Source: Gammaproteobacteria bacterium
GTDB lineage: Bacteria; Pseudomonadota; Gammaproteobacteria; Steroidobacterales; Woeseiaceae
Length of the DNA: 39,313 nucleotides
Assembly: GCA_029862045.1 (NCBI GenBank)
Contig: JAOTYE010000009.1
Span: forward strand, 1 to 39,313
Direction of reading: 5' to 3'
Shown here: in pieces, positions 23,497-32,903 of the stretch
Numbering within the stretch: the first letter of the stretch is position 1
How the letters are laid out: every line of letters begins with the position of its first letter
Position numbers and translations under genes: made by a program
Notes under the pieces: generated by a model
What the model saw: only the letters and a program-made list of their open reading frames with translations
The model's database searches: none
What the model was told of the DNA's origin: nothing

Positions 23497-24516
23497 GTGA
23501 CCCAAGCAGCTAACAAGCAAATTCGCCTTGCAAGCCGACCGTCAGGTTGGGTTGCGCAAGACAACTTCAGCGTTACGGAAGAAGCGATTGCCAGGCCGGC
23601 CGACGGCGAGGTGCTCGTACGCAATATTTTCATGTCTGTTGACCCGTACATGCGGGGACGAATGAATGACGTCAAGTCCTATATTCCGCCTTTCCAGGTT
23701 GGTGAGGTATTACAGGCCGGTGTCGTCGGACAGGTTGTGGAAAGCAAGTTCAAAGGCCTGGCGGAAGGCGACCTGATCACGGGAATGCTCGGCTGGGAGA
23801 ACTACTCGCTCAGCGATGGCCGCCTGGTTCGCCAGGTCAGGTCCGGTCCGGCGCCACTTTCCTACTATCTGGGCATTCTCGGGATGCCGGGTATGACCGC
23901 CTACGTCGGCCTGATGAAAATCGCAGAGGCGAAAAAGGGCGACAACGTACTCGTAACGGCAGCGTCTGGCGCCGTCGGCAGCGTTGTTGGACAACTTGCG
24001 AAAATACACGGTTGCCGGGTTGCCGGCAGCGCAGGCTCCGATGAAAAGGTGGCGTTGTTGAAGTCCGAATTCGGCTACAACGCGGGGTTCAATTACAAGA
24101 CAAGCAAGTCGCTGACTGAAAGCGTGCAGGAAGCCTGTCCCAAGGGCGTCGACGTGCTCTTCGAGAACGTGGGTGGCGATATCTTCGAGGCCGCGCTTTG
24201 GAACATGCGCGACTATGGCCGCGTCGCGCTCTGCGGCATGATTTCCGATTACAACATGGAAGACCCGCAACCCGGACCACGCGGCATGATGCTCATAATC
24301 GGCAGGCGTCTCACGATCCGCGGATTCATCGTGAGCGATCATCCGAAATGGTGCGACGAATACGTTAAAAAGGCCATCGGCTGGCTAAAAGAAGGCAAGC
24401 TCAATTATCGTGAAACCATCGCCGAGGGAATCGAAAACGCGCCGCAGGCTTTCATCGACATGTTGAAAGGTAAGAACACGGGCAAACAGATCGTGCAGCT
24501 GGCGGATCCCGACTAG
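23497..24516 (+). CDS. NADP-dependent MDR oxidoreductase (CurA / leukotriene B4 dehydrogenase-like)
   Basis: A 339-residue zinc-free medium-chain reductase. It starts with GTG at 23497, preceded by GGAG. Typical segments are MSVDPYMRGRMND and VGEVLQAGVVGQVVESK. The NADP-binding loop is VTAASGAVGSVVGQLAKIHG, with GSAGSDEKVALLKSEFGYNA after it. GVDVLFENVGGDIFEAAL and VALCGMISDYN also match. The family reduces the double bond of alpha,beta-unsaturated ketones or aldehydes using NADPH. It is followed after 9 bases by an SDR gene on the same strand. It likely serves in detoxification or a catabolic side branch; the substrate is unknown. Confidence 0.88.
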   Translation: MTQAANKQIRLASRPSGWVAQDNFSVTEEAIARPADGEVLVRNIFMSVDPYMRGRMNDVKSYIPPFQVGEVLQAGVVGQVVESKFKGLAEGDLITGMLGWENYSLSDGRLVRQVRSGPAPLSYYLGILGMPGMTAYVGLMKIAEAKKGDNVLVTAASGAVGSVVGQLAKIHGCRVAGSAGSDEKVALLKSEFGYNAGFNYKTSKSLTESVQEACPKGVDVLFENVGGDIFEAALWNMRDYGRVALCGMISDYNMEDPQPGPRGMMLIIGRRLTIRGFIVSDHPKWCDEYVKKAIGWLKEGKLNYRETIAEGIENAPQAFIDMLKGKNTGKQIVQLADPD

Positions 24517-24525
24517 AGCCCGCAG

Positions 24526-25344
24526 ATGATCGCCGACGTCAATATCGCGGTTGTCACAGGGGGTGGTCACGGAATCGGCAAAGCGCTGTGTGAGCGACTG
24601 GCGCGTAACAACATCAAAGTTGTTGTAGCCGATCTCGACGAAGAGGCCGCACAAGCCGTTGCTGCCGAGATTGACGGCGTTGCCGTCAAGACCGATGTCG
24701 GTAATGAACAAAGCGTAACGGCAATGATCGACAACGTTGAGAACACTGTCGGCCCCATCGATATTTTTTTCTCGAACGCCGGTGTCGTTTTCGGTGACGG
24801 CAAGTCAGGTTCGGCGTCGGCAGACGGCGTTCTTGCTCCGGTCGATGACCGCTGGGATATCTCCTGGCGTGTCAACGTAATGGCACATGTCTATGCGGCA
24901 CGCGCACTGGTACCGCGAATGATCGAGCGTGGTGGAGGCTATCTCGTCAGCACGGCATCGGCGGCCGGGATCTTGTCGTCTATCGGTGATGCCGCTTATT
25001 CGGTCACCAAGCATGCTGCGGTCGGGTTTGCTGAAGCACTCGCGATCAGACACGGTGATGAAGGCATCAAGGTTTCGCTGGTTTGTCCGCAGGCAGTTGC
25101 GACCCGTATGCTCGACCTTGCGGTTGGTCCAGGCGCCGAAGAAAATGTCTTCGGCGGAGCCGATGTCGACGGCATCATGTCACCGGAGCAAGTCGCGGAC
25201 TGCATTGTCGAAGGCGTCGCGAATGGGCAATTCCTGATCACGCCGCACCCGGAAGTAGTGACCTATTTTCAGCGCAAGGCTGGTGACTACGATCGCTGGA
25301 TCGGCGGCATGCGGAAATTTCGCCGCCGGCTGGCGGAAGAATAG
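24526..25344 (+). CDS. Short-chain dehydrogenase/reductase (SDR)
   Basis: A 272-residue classical SDR. The cofactor loop is VVTGGGHGIGKALCERLARN (Gly12 to Gly18), with Asp at the end of the second strand (VVVADLDEE), which favours NAD over NADP. SNAG is in place of NNAG. The catalytic residues are Ser145 (STASAAG), Tyr158 and Lys162 (YSVTK). It would oxidise or reduce an alcohol/ketone pair. It is the second gene of a two-gene unit with the MDR enzyme at 23497. It faces, tail to tail, a second catabolic operon on the minus strand. The 59-base gap that follows shows no clear terminator. Confidence 0.88.
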   Translation: MIADVNIAVVTGGGHGIGKALCERLARNNIKVVVADLDEEAAQAVAAEIDGVAVKTDVGNEQSVTAMIDNVENTVGPIDIFFSNAGVVFGDGKSGSASADGVLAPVDDRWDISWRVNVMAHVYAARALVPRMIERGGGYLVSTASAAGILSSIGDAAYSVTKHAAVGFAEALAIRHGDEGIKVSLVCPQAVATRMLDLAVGPGAEENVFGGADVDGIMSPEQVADCIVEGVANGQFLITPHPEVVTYFQRKAGDYDRWIGGMRKFRRRLAEE

Positions 25345-25403
25345 GGAGACATAGCGCACGTAGTCCGGGTACCGACGCCGCCCGGGTCTTGCAAAGCACT
25401 GGC

Positions 25404-26381
25404 TCAGGTCATGCGCAAGATGACTTTGCCGCGCGCGCGCCGCTCGGTAATCGCCTTGAACGCGGCTACGTAGTCATCGAGTTTGTATGACTCGGTGACG
25501 CGCGGTGTCAGTTCGCCCGCTGCGATAAGCCTCGCCAGTTCCTTCAGATTCTGCATCTGCAAGTGCGGATTCTTCGCCGCCCAGGTTCCCCACCAGACGC
25601 CGATGATGCTGGCTTCCTTGAGTAACGCGATGTTGGCTGCGAATTTCGGGATGTCGCCACAGGCAAAACCGATAACGAGGTAGCGGCCGTGCCAGGCCGT
25701 GGCGCGAAATGCCTGGTCTGCCAACTCGCCGCCGACCGGGTCATACACGACGTCAGCGCCGTTACCATCCGTTAGTTCCTTGACCGTTTCCTTGAGCGGC
25801 ACCGCAGCATAGTTGATGGTCTCGTCCGCCCCGGCAGAAGCTGCGAATTCGAGTTTCTCGTCCGAGCTCGCCGCAGCGATTACGCGTGCGCCCATTGCCT
25901 TGGCGATTTCGACGGCAGTAATACCCACGCCGCCGGCCGCGCCGAGTACGAGTACGGTTTCGCCGGGCTGCAGATGCGCGCTTTGCTTGAGCGCATGGTA
26001 GCTCGTGCCGTAGGTCACCGAGAATCCGGCACCCTGTTCGAAGTCGAGTCCTTCTGGCAGCAGAATCGTGGTTTGCTCGTCCGCGACACACTTTTCGGCA
26101 AATGCGCCGCCGCGCGTCGCAATGATGGCCTCGTCGCCGACACTGAAACGGCTCACGCCTTCACCGATCGCCGATACGATACCGGCGGCCTCGTTGCCTG
26201 GCACGAATGGCGGAGGAGTTTTCACCTGGTACGTGCCCGCAACAGACAGAACGTCTGGAAAGTTAATGCCGGCTGCCGCGACATCAATGACAATTTGGCC
26301 TTCACCAGGAATGGGGTCGTCGTGTTCCTCGATGGCAAGCGACTCGGGCGGGCCGTATTCGTTGCAGACGAGTGCACGCAT
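25404..26381 (-). CDS. NADPH:quinone oxidoreductase family MDR protein
   Basis: A 325-residue zinc-free MDR enzyme of the quinone oxidoreductase type. The N-terminal domain has VDVAAAGINFPDVLSVAGTY and PFVPGNEAAGIVSAIGEGVS. The cofactor loop is VLGAAGGVGITAVEIAKAMG, followed by AAASSDEKLEFAASAGADET. VVYDPVGGELADQAFR and LVIGFACGDIPK follow. Family members reduce quinones or enones with NADPH; many with this pattern occur beside acyl-CoA dehydrogenases. The ATG at 26381 is preferred over a GTG one codon upstream. It is the last gene of a three-gene minus-strand operon with an SDR and an acyl-CoA dehydrogenase. Confidence 0.88.
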   Translation of the reverse strand: MRALVCNEYGPPESLAIEEHDDPIPGEGQIVIDVAAAGINFPDVLSVAGTYQVKTPPPFVPGNEAAGIVSAIGEGVSRFSVGDEAIIATRGGAFAEKCVADEQTTILLPEGLDFEQGAGFSVTYGTSYHALKQSAHLQPGETVLVLGAAGGVGITAVEIAKAMGARVIAAASSDEKLEFAASAGADETINYAAVPLKETVKELTDGNGADVVYDPVGGELADQAFRATAWHGRYLVIGFACGDIPKFAANIALLKEASIIGVWWGTWAAKNPHLQMQNLKELARLIAAGELTPRVTESYKLDDYVAAFKAITERRARGKVILRMT

Positions 26382-26405
26382 CACACCACCTCACGCATTC
26401 CCGAT

Positions 26406-27317
26406 CTACTCGGACAAGTCGATGCCAAGACTGTCGGCAGCCTTGACCGCGAATTTCGTGGAGTGCTCAAATCCGCTTTGCAGTTCTTTCATGCCCGCTT
26501 CATCGTCGAGTGCCGCCCAGGCGCCAGCAACGCCTTCGGGCGAGAGGTTATCAGGCAGCAGATTGATGCCATCCGTTTCAAACCCCTTGAACACGGCAAA
26601 ACTACCGCCGCCCGCGCCGAGGACCTTACGGCTTGGTGCGCCCTCGCTTGCGAGGAACACGACGCCTGGACTAACGGATTCCGGCGACAGGAGCTTGTAG
26701 ACCGGTTCCGGGAACAGGCCTTTGGTCATTGCGGTGCCGGCACTCGGTGCCAGGCAATTGACGTGAATGTTGTTTTTCGCGCCTTCTAAATGCAGTGTGT
26801 TCATCAGGCCGACCATCGCCATCTTTGCAGCGCCGTAATTGGACTGGCCGAAGTTTCCATACAGCCCGGAACTCGACGTAGTGAAGACGATGCGTCCGTA
26901 ATTCTGTTCGCGCATTATTCCCCATACGGCCTTGGTGCAGTTCACGGTGCCCATCAGGTGCACTTCAATAACGAGCCGGAAGTCCTCGATCGGCATCTTG
27001 AGAAAGGTTTTGTCGCGCAGGATGCCCGCATTGTTGATCAGGATATCCACACGGCCCCAGGCATCCATCGTTTTGCTGACCATGTCGTTGACCTGTTCGG
27101 TGTTAGCGACGTTGGCACCGTGAGCCATTGCGTCGCCGCCGGCCGCCTTGATCTCCGCTACTACAGCATCAGCATTGCTGGAGCGTCCGCGGTCATCACC
27201 GAGATCATTGACGACGACTTTGGCGCCGCGTTCGGCCAATGCGAGGGCGTGGCAACGGCCAAGTCCCTGGCCGGCACCCGTAACTATGGCCACCTGGCCA
27301 TCAAGTCTGATACTCAT
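26406..27317 (-). CDS. SDR of the MFE-2 type (probable (3R)-hydroxyacyl-CoA dehydrogenase)
   Basis: A 303-residue SDR resembling the dehydrogenase domain of peroxisomal multifunctional enzyme type 2. The cofactor loop is VAIVTGAGQGLGRCHALALA, with VVVNDLGDDRGRSS after it. NNAGILRDKTFLKM is a hallmark of this subgroup. The catalytic set is Ser148-150 (TTSSSGLYGNFGQ), Tyr161 and Lys165 (YGAAK). HLEGAKNNIHVNCLAPSAGT is also typical. Related enzymes oxidise (3R)-hydroxyacyl-CoA or steroid-like hydroxyls with NAD. The start has a good GGAGAGG Shine-Dalgarno. Its place between an acyl-CoA dehydrogenase and an MDR enzyme supports a beta-oxidation-like step. No hydratase (MaoC) gene is present in the cluster. 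Confidence 0.87.
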   Translation of the reverse strand: MSIRLDGQVAIVTGAGQGLGRCHALALAERGAKVVVNDLGDDRGRSSNADAVVAEIKAAGGDAMAHGANVANTEQVNDMVSKTMDAWGRVDILINNAGILRDKTFLKMPIEDFRLVIEVHLMGTVNCTKAVWGIMREQNYGRIVFTTSSSGLYGNFGQSNYGAAKMAMVGLMNTLHLEGAKNNIHVNCLAPSAGTAMTKGLFPEPVYKLLSPESVSPGVVFLASEGAPSRKVLGAGGGSFAVFKGFETDGINLLPDNLSPEGVAGAWAALDDEAGMKELQSGFEHSTKFAVKAADSLGIDLSE

Positions 27318-27360
27318 TTCTTTGCCTCTCCGGACTTACGGTTAATTATGCAGGCCGCCA

Positions 27361-28587
27361 CTACTGTGCGGCCCTGATGTACGGACGTAACTCGTTGCGT
27401 GCGACAACCATGCGATGTACCTCGTCGGGGCCATCCGCAAAGCGCAAGGTGCGCGCATTTGTATACATTTCCGCCAAAGGGAAATCCTGCGAAATGCCGG
27501 CAGCGCCATGCATCTGAATGGCGTCATCAATCACGCCGAGCGCGATGTTTGGCACCGTAGCCTTGATCTTCGAAATCCAGACCTGGGCTTCCTGCACGCC
27601 TTGCGTGTCTATGATGTGTGCGGTCTGCAATGTCAGTAGCCGTGCCATGTCGATGTTTATTCGCGCGTTGGCGATCCTGTCATAGTTACCGCCGAGCTTG
27701 GCCAGCGGCCTGCCGAAAGCCGTGCGCGAAACCGAGCGGCTGCACATGAGCTTCAATGCGTGCTCTGCCATGCCTATGACGCGCATGCAGTGGTGTATGC
27801 GGCCGGGCCCGAGCCTGCCCTGGGCAATCTCGAAACCGCGCCCCGGGCCGAGAATGATGTTCGCCTCGGGTACTCGAACGTCGTTCAGGCGAATATGCAT
27901 GTGGCCGTGTGGCGCATCGTCGTTGGCGAATACATTCATAGGCCGGACTACTTCGACCCCCGGCGTGTCCATCGGAATCAGGATTTGTGAATGTTGCTGG
28001 TGGCGGCCGTTTTCCGGGTTGGATTTGACCATGCAAATCATGATCTTGCAGCGTTCGTCGCCGGCACCCGAGATATAGGTTTTTTCGCCGTTGATGACCC
28101 ACTCGCCGTCCTCGAGTATGGCTGATGTCGAAATATTCGTGGCGTCCGACGATGCGACATCGGGTTCGCTCATGGCATAGGCTGACCGTATCTCGCCATC
28201 GAGCAGCGGCTGGAGCCACTGCTTTTTCTGCTCGTCGGTGCCATAACGCTCAATGACTTCCATGTTGCCGGTGTCCGGGGCACTACAGTTGAATGCCTCG
28301 GCGGCGAGATGTGAGCGGCCGGTCTCTTCTGCGAGGTACGCGTATTCGACCGTACTCAGCCCGTAGCCCTGCTCGCTGTCGGTAAGCCAGAAATTCCATA
28401 GTTTTTGTTCACGCGCCGCGGACTTGAGATCGTCAAGAATTTCTTTTTGTCGATCGGTCAGCGTCCAGCGATCGCCTTGGGCGACTTCAGCGAGAAACTC
28501 CTCATCGACGGGAATGACCCGCTCATCGATAAAGGTCTTTACAGCGTCGAGCAGCGGGCGGAGACGATCGGTCACTCCGAGATTCAT
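27361..28587 (-). CDS. Acyl-CoA dehydrogenase (ACAD10/11-like)
   Basis: A 408-residue acyl-CoA dehydrogenase. YLAEETGRSHLAAEAFNC and SAPDTGNMEVIERYGTDEQ lie in the N-terminal helical domain. The flavin and substrate segment is RSAYAMSEPDVASSDATNI, followed by WVINGEKTYISGAGDERC. The C-terminal domain has FGRPLAKLGGNYDRIANARI and MHGAAGISQDFPLAEMYTNA, then LRFADGPDEVHR. It uses FAD to introduce the alpha,beta double bond in an acyl-CoA and passes electrons to ETF. The ADGPDEVH and QDFPL forms suggest the ACAD10/11-like branch rather than a short-chain butyryl type. It is first in an operon with the MFE-2-like SDR and an MDR enzyme. An AGGAA Shine-Dalgarno precedes the ATG. Confidence 0.9.
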   Translation of the reverse strand: MNLGVTDRLRPLLDAVKTFIDERVIPVDEEFLAEVAQGDRWTLTDRQKEILDDLKSAAREQKLWNFWLTDSEQGYGLSTVEYAYLAEETGRSHLAAEAFNCSAPDTGNMEVIERYGTDEQKKQWLQPLLDGEIRSAYAMSEPDVASSDATNISTSAILEDGEWVINGEKTYISGAGDERCKIMICMVKSNPENGRHQQHSQILIPMDTPGVEVVRPMNVFANDDAPHGHMHIRLNDVRVPEANIILGPGRGFEIAQGRLGPGRIHHCMRVIGMAEHALKLMCSRSVSRTAFGRPLAKLGGNYDRIANARINIDMARLLTLQTAHIIDTQGVQEAQVWISKIKATVPNIALGVIDDAIQMHGAAGISQDFPLAEMYTNARTLRFADGPDEVHRMVVARNELRPYIRAAQ

Positions 28588-28710
28588 GGTCTGGTTCCTG
28601 TGGTCATCTACGGGTTTGAGTGCTTCAGTATCGCTCTAATGATCACATCACCACAATGCTGTCATGGCGTTGGCAATGTCGGATATGATCGACAAAGGCA
28701 AAACATCAGG

Positions 28711-29802
28711 ATGTCACTCGGCGTGAGGAATCTTGCACTGACACTCTTGTTCATTCTGGCCGCCACTCTCGCGCCGGATATGACGAACTCGCAGATGACT
28801 CGCACGGAGTCGACTCCGCCGCTGCCTGAAGCAGTGACCAACAACGCGGTGGTTTCCGTCAAAGCTCAAGACAGGGAATTTGTTATCAGCTTTGCAGGGC
28901 TTGGCGTGGGCAAAAGTCATGCGGATACGCATGCAAAGACCTTTGTCCTCGATAGTGCCGACATGCAATGGCGCGAGGCCTCGCCCGTACCCGGAGGCGT
29001 GGGTCGGCTTGCGGCAACAGCGGTCGCGGCCGGCGAGAGAGCCTACGTTTTCGGCGGCTACACAGTTGCGGAGGATGGTTCCGAGGTATCGACGCGCTGG
29101 GTACATGCGTTTGATCCGTTGAGCGGAAAATTCGAGGAGCGACGATCGATGCCGATTCCTGTCGATGATGCGATGGCGGTCAGTTACGAAGATCGCTACA
29201 TCTACCTGATCAGTGGCTGGCACGACTTCGGCAACGTTAATCTCGTGCAACGCTACGACGTCGCAAACGACACCTGGGCGCAGGCAACACCGACTCCCGG
29301 TCGCGCCGTGTTCGGACATGCCGGTGGCATCGTTGGCAACACGATAGTGTACTGTGACGGCGTCGCCATTGAGCCGTACGTTGACCGCCGGCGTATTTTC
29401 GTCGCGAATGGTGAATGCTACAAAGGCATGATCGACAAAGAGGAAAGCCGGCGCATAGACTGGCGTAAGATCGGGCAGCATCCGGGTAAGCCGCGATACC
29501 GAATGGCGGCGGCAGGGATCACCGACCAAAATGGTGTGATGTTTATCGGCGGCAGCGAAAACCCCTACAACTACGACGGCATCGGCTACGACGGCAAGGC
29601 GTCGTCGCCTGCTGCCGATGCACTCTTGTTCAGCCTCGAGACAAACTCCTGGCAAGAAATTGGTGTCGACGGCCCTGCCACGATGGACCATCGAGGCGTC
29701 GTGTCTTTTCAGGACGGCTGGTTGATTGTTGGTGGCATGCTTGACGGGCAACAGGTAACTGATAGGGTCACGAGCTTTGCGCTCGAAGCAGCGGGAGATT
29801 AG
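28711..29802 (+). CDS. Exported kelch-repeat beta-propeller protein
   Basis: A 363-residue protein starting at 28711, where a signal peptide begins ([20 protein letters not shown]). The longer frame open from 28405 overlaps the acyl-CoA dehydrogenase start and is rejected. Kelch blades are visible as paired patterns: [10 protein letters not shown] with [28 protein letters not shown] with [36 protein letters not shown] with [12 protein letters not shown], and WLIVGGML. They should close a six-bladed propeller like NanM or galactose-oxidase-like folds. The protein is probably periplasmic. Its reaction or ligand is not known. It ends 2 bases before malate synthase G, with that gene's Shine-Dalgarno (GGGAGA) inside it, so the two are co-translated, an unusual pairing. 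Confidence 0.78.
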   Translation: MSLGVRNLALTLLFILAATLAPDMTNSQMTRTESTPPLPEAVTNNAVVSVKAQDREFVISFAGLGVGKSHADTHAKTFVLDSADMQWREASPVPGGVGRLAATAVAAGERAYVFGGYTVAEDGSEVSTRWVHAFDPLSGKFEERRSMPIPVDDAMAVSYEDRYIYLISGWHDFGNVNLVQRYDVANDTWAQATPTPGRAVFGHAGGIVGNTIVYCDGVAIEPYVDRRRIFVANGECYKGMIDKEESRRIDWRKIGQHPGKPRYRMAAAGITDQNGVMFIGGSENPYNYDGIGYDGKASSPAADALLFSLETNSWQEIGVDGPATMDHRGVVSFQDGWLIVGGMLDGQQVTDRVTSFALEAAGD

Positions 29803-29804
29803 CG

Positions 29805-32003
29805 ATGCAGGGTGACGACAAGGACGCAGGCAACCGCCGCGTGATCGGCGAACTGAGCATCGATGTCACCTTTTTTCGCTTTGTCGAAGACGAGCTGCTG
29901 CCGGCAATCGGCTTCAATTCAAGCGAGTTTTGGCGCGGCCTTGAGGCGCTCATCGTCGATCTGACGCCGCGCAATCGCGAACTGCTTCAAATTCGCGACG
30001 ATATGCAGGAGAAGATTGACGATTGGCACAAGTCGCAGGGCGGTTCGCCATGGAACCATGCCGAGTACGCCGCGTTCCTTAAGGACATCGGCTACCTGCA
30101 GGATTCTGGCGAGCCATTTCAAATCACGACCGCAGGAGTCGACCCCGAAATAGCAACCATCGCCGGCCCGCAACTTGTGGTCCCGGTCGGCAATGCACGT
30201 TTTGCGTTAAACGCAGCCAATGCGCGGTGGGGCAGCCTCTACGATGCGTTGTACGGTACTGACGTGATTTCGGAGGACGGCGGCCAGGAGCGCGGTTCGT
30301 CGTATAACCCGACGCGCGGCGCCGCGGTTATCCGCTATGCAAGTGATTTCCTGGATCGCACAGTGCCGTTGGAGTCCGGTAGCCACGGTGATGTAAGCGC
30401 GTACTCTATTGATAAGTCTTCGGCCAGTGCTGCGTGCATTGCGACGATGATCGATGGCAGTAGCAGCGGGTTCCGCGAGCCCGGGAAGTTCGTCGGCTAC
30501 GCCGCGCAAGGTGCTCGGCGCTCTTACTTGTTTCGCAATAATGAATTGCACGTCGAGGTCCAGACGGACCCGGAGCACGCTGTTGGCAAAAACGCACCGG
30601 GCAATGTCAGTGATGTTGTACTCGAATCGGCTATCACGACAATTCAGGACTGCGAAGACTCGGTCGCTGCCGTGGATGCCGAAGACAAGGTCGGTGTCTA
30701 CCGCAACTGGCTAGGCCTGATGCAGGGCACACTCGAGGCGAGCTTCGACAAAGGCGGCCGTGAGATGACGCGGCAACTCAACGCCGACCGGAAATTCACT
30801 GCGGCTGACGGTGGTGAGCTTGTCTTGTCCGGTCTAAGCCTCATGCTCGTCCGCAATGTTGGGCACCTGATGACGACGGACGCCATACTTGACAAAGACG
30901 GCAATGAAATATTTGAAGGCATGCTCGACGCCGTTGTCACATCCGCTTGCGTTATGGCTAATTCACGGCAGACCGAACGATTGGCAAACAGTCAGAGCGA
31001 TAACGTTTACATCGTCAAGCCGAAGATGCACGGACCGGATGAGGCCGCATTCACAAACACGCTGTTTGGCAGGGTCGAGGAACTCCTGGGGCTCGGGAGC
31101 AACACGCTCAAGGTCGGCGTCATGGATGAGGAGCGCCGCACGACGGTCAATCTTCAGGAATGTATTCGTGCCGTGAAAGACCGGCTCGTGTTCATTAACA
31201 CCGGCTTCCTCGATCGCACCGGCGATGAAATTCACACGAGTATGCAGGCGGGTCCGGTATTACCGAAAGAAACGATCAAGGCGCAGCCGTGGATTAACGC
31301 CTACGAAGACTGGAATGTCGATGTTGGTATTCGTTGCGGTTTGCCGGGCAGGGCGCAGATCGGTAAGGGCATGTGGCCGAAGCCGGACGAAATGAAGCAG
31401 ATGATGGACACGAAGCAGGCGCACCCTGAAGCGGGCGCCAACTGTGCCTGGGTGCCATCGCCAACAGCCGCAACGTTGCATGCGATGCACTATCACGCTG
31501 TCGATGTGCAGCAGGTTCAGGAAGCCCTTGCTTCGCGGCAACTTGCAAGCCTCGAGGACATCCTGACGCCACCGCTCGGCGACCCTGTGTCACTCGACGA
31601 GAAGACTATTCAGGACGAGCTCAACAACAATGCGCAGGGAATCCTCGGTTACGTGGTGCGCTGGATCGATCAGGGTGTCGGTTGTTCCAAGGTCCCGGAC
31701 ATCAGCGATATTGGCTTGATGGAGGACCGCGCGACCTTGCGAATCTCGAGTCAGCACATCGCGAACTGGTTGTTACACGGAATCACGAATAAAGAGCAGG
31801 TCATGGAGACGTTCCGGCGCATGGCCAGGATTGTCGACGAGCAGAATGCCGGCGATCCTGACTACAGGCGCATGAGTGACGACTATGACGCGAGCATCGC
31901 GTTCGAAGCGGCATGCGACCTCGTTTTCAAGGGCTGCGAACAACCGAACGGCTACACGGAACCATTACTGCATGCATACCGACGTAAGTTAAAAGCTCAG
32001 TAG
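29805..32003 (+). CDS. glcB: Malate synthase G
   Basis: A 732-residue cytosolic enzyme that condenses glyoxylate with acetyl-CoA to give malate; length matches the G isoform (about 720). Conserved segments are [40 protein letters not shown] and [22 protein letters not shown] holds the catalytic Arg region, [14 protein letters not shown] the acidic magnesium site, and [18 protein letters not shown] the acetyl-CoA end. [20 protein letters not shown] contains the Cys and the catalytic-base Asp known from E. coli GlcB, followed by [11 protein letters not shown]. No isocitrate lyase is nearby, so glyoxylate may come from glycolate or amine oxidation. Its TAG stop is part of a large inverted repeat. 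Confidence 0.95.
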   Translation: MQGDDKDAGNRRVIGELSIDVTFFRFVEDELLPAIGFNSSEFWRGLEALIVDLTPRNRELLQIRDDMQEKIDDWHKSQGGSPWNHAEYAAFLKDIGYLQDSGEPFQITTAGVDPEIATIAGPQLVVPVGNARFALNAANARWGSLYDALYGTDVISEDGGQERGSSYNPTRGAAVIRYASDFLDRTVPLESGSHGDVSAYSIDKSSASAACIATMIDGSSSGFREPGKFVGYAAQGARRSYLFRNNELHVEVQTDPEHAVGKNAPGNVSDVVLESAITTIQDCEDSVAAVDAEDKVGVYRNWLGLMQGTLEASFDKGGREMTRQLNADRKFTAADGGELVLSGLSLMLVRNVGHLMTTDAILDKDGNEIFEGMLDAVVTSACVMANSRQTERLANSQSDNVYIVKPKMHGPDEAAFTNTLFGRVEELLGLGSNTLKVGVMDEERRTTVNLQECIRAVKDRLVFINTGFLDRTGDEIHTSMQAGPVLPKETIKAQPWINAYEDWNVDVGIRCGLPGRAQIGKGMWPKPDEMKQMMDTKQAHPEAGANCAWVPSPTAATLHAMHYHAVDVQQVQEALASRQLASLEDILTPPLGDPVSLDEKTIQDELNNNAQGILGYVVRWIDQGVGCSKVPDISDIGLMEDRATLRISSQHIANWLLHGITNKEQVMETFRRMARIVDEQNAGDPDYRRMSDDYDASIAFEAACDLVFKGCEQPNGYTEPLLHAYRRKLKAQ

Positions 32004-32117
32004 GAGCGCGCACCAGCGGACGAATGCAGCCGCGACATTGCTCATCTTCATGGCTCGCTACGCTGCGCTTTACTTCCGATGAACAACGTCCCGGCTGCAT
32101 TCGCCAGCGTGGCTCCT
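32001..32117. repeat. Large REP-like imperfect inverted repeat between malate synthase and modA
   Basis: Two arms face each other around a 31-base centre (32047-32077). Perfect 12-base cores CGAATGCAGCCG (32021-32032) and CGGCTGCATTCG (32092-32103) are followed inward by GAC-TTG-TCATC segments matching at 11 of 13 bases. The outer ends are GGAGC (32003-32007) and GCTCC (32112-32116). The left edge begins TAGGAGC, like REP elements of other Gammaproteobacteria, and supplies the stop codon of the malate synthase gene. The folded RNA would be a long stem able to act as a terminator or to stabilise a 3' end. Only this one copy is visible in the window. Confidence 0.75.
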
Positions 32118-32144
32118 CCTCATAAAGTCAGTTATCTTGTGGCC

Positions 32145-32903
32145 ATGTTTTCCATTCGATTCGTCGTACTGTCTGCAGTATTCGTCCTGGCAACGGAGTC
32201 GAATGCCGAGCAAGTGACGGTCGCGGTGGCGAGTAATTTCGCCCGGCCGGCGCATGAGATAGCGGAGCGTTTCGAGGAAGCGTCCGGTCACTCGGTTCGG
32301 GTCACGACGGCTTCGACTGGCAAGCTCTATGCACAAATCGTCAACGGTGCGCCGTTCGATGTCTTGCTCGCTGCCGATGAGGAGCGTCCTCGCTTACTCG
32401 AAGAATCCGGCCTCGGTATCAAAGGAACGCGTTTCACCTATGCCATTGGTGCGCTAACGCTCTGGTCGCGTGACGACGAGTTGGCCGGCAAAGATTGCAT
32501 GGAGCAGTTAACGAAGCTCGGCACGAAGCGGCTCGCGATTGCAAATCCGTGGACGGCGCCGTATGGCGTCGCTGCGAAACAGTTTCTCGTGGGCGCGGGC
32601 CTGTGGTCCATCGTGAAACTCCGACTCGTCTTCGGCGAAAACATCTCGCAGACCCTGCATTTCGTTGCCTCGGGTAACGCAAGCCTCGGGTTGATTGCGC
32701 GTTCACAGGCGCTTGATGAGCGCTTGCCGGCGTCGACGTGCGAATGGCCGGTGCCTGCGTCGATGCACGAGCCGCTCGAGCAGCAGGCGATTTTGCTGCA
32801 AAGAGCATTGCCAAATGAGTCGGCCACAGGCTTCGTCGATTTTCTGCGTGGCCCGGTCGCCAGACAGATAATCAGCGATCGAGGTTATACAGTGCCGCAA
32901 TGA
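32145..32903 (+). CDS. modA: Molybdate ABC transporter substrate-binding protein
   Basis: A 252-residue periplasmic binding protein that captures molybdate (or tungstate) for the ModBC importer. The ATG at 32145 begins a signal peptide, MFSIRFVVLSAVFVLATESN, with likely cleavage after Ala21. The in-frame ATG at 32079 is rejected since its extra codons are read from the inverted repeat. Family segments are VASNFARPAHEIAERFEE, TTASTGKLYAQIVNGAPFDV, LLAADEERP and ANPWTAPYGVAAKQ. It overlaps modB by ATGA, so the three mod genes form one coupled operon. No modE regulator or molybdenum-cofactor gene lies in the window. Confidence 0.92.
   Translation: MFSIRFVVLSAVFVLATESNAEQVTVAVASNFARPAHEIAERFEEASGHSVRVTTASTGKLYAQIVNGAPFDVLLAADEERPRLLEESGLGIKGTRFTYAIGALTLWSRDDELAGKDCMEQLTKLGTKRLAIANPWTAPYGVAAKQFLVGAGLWSIVKLRLVFGENISQTLHFVASGNASLGLIARSQALDERLPASTCEWPVPASMHEPLEQQAILLQRALPNESATGFVDFLRGPVARQIISDRGYTVPQ

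Noticed and set aside
28405..28710. 102-codon N-terminal extension of the kelch protein
   Set aside because: It overlaps the start of the opposite-strand acyl-CoA dehydrogenase and would bury the signal peptide inside the protein.
28714..29751. 345-codon open frame on the minus strand
   Set aside because: It lies fully antisense to the kelch protein gene. Its translation shows no domain, while the plus strand has a signal peptide and kelch blades.
32079..32144. 22-codon N-terminal extension of ModA
   Set aside because: These codons are read from the right arm and flank of the inverted repeat; the signal peptide starts at 32145.
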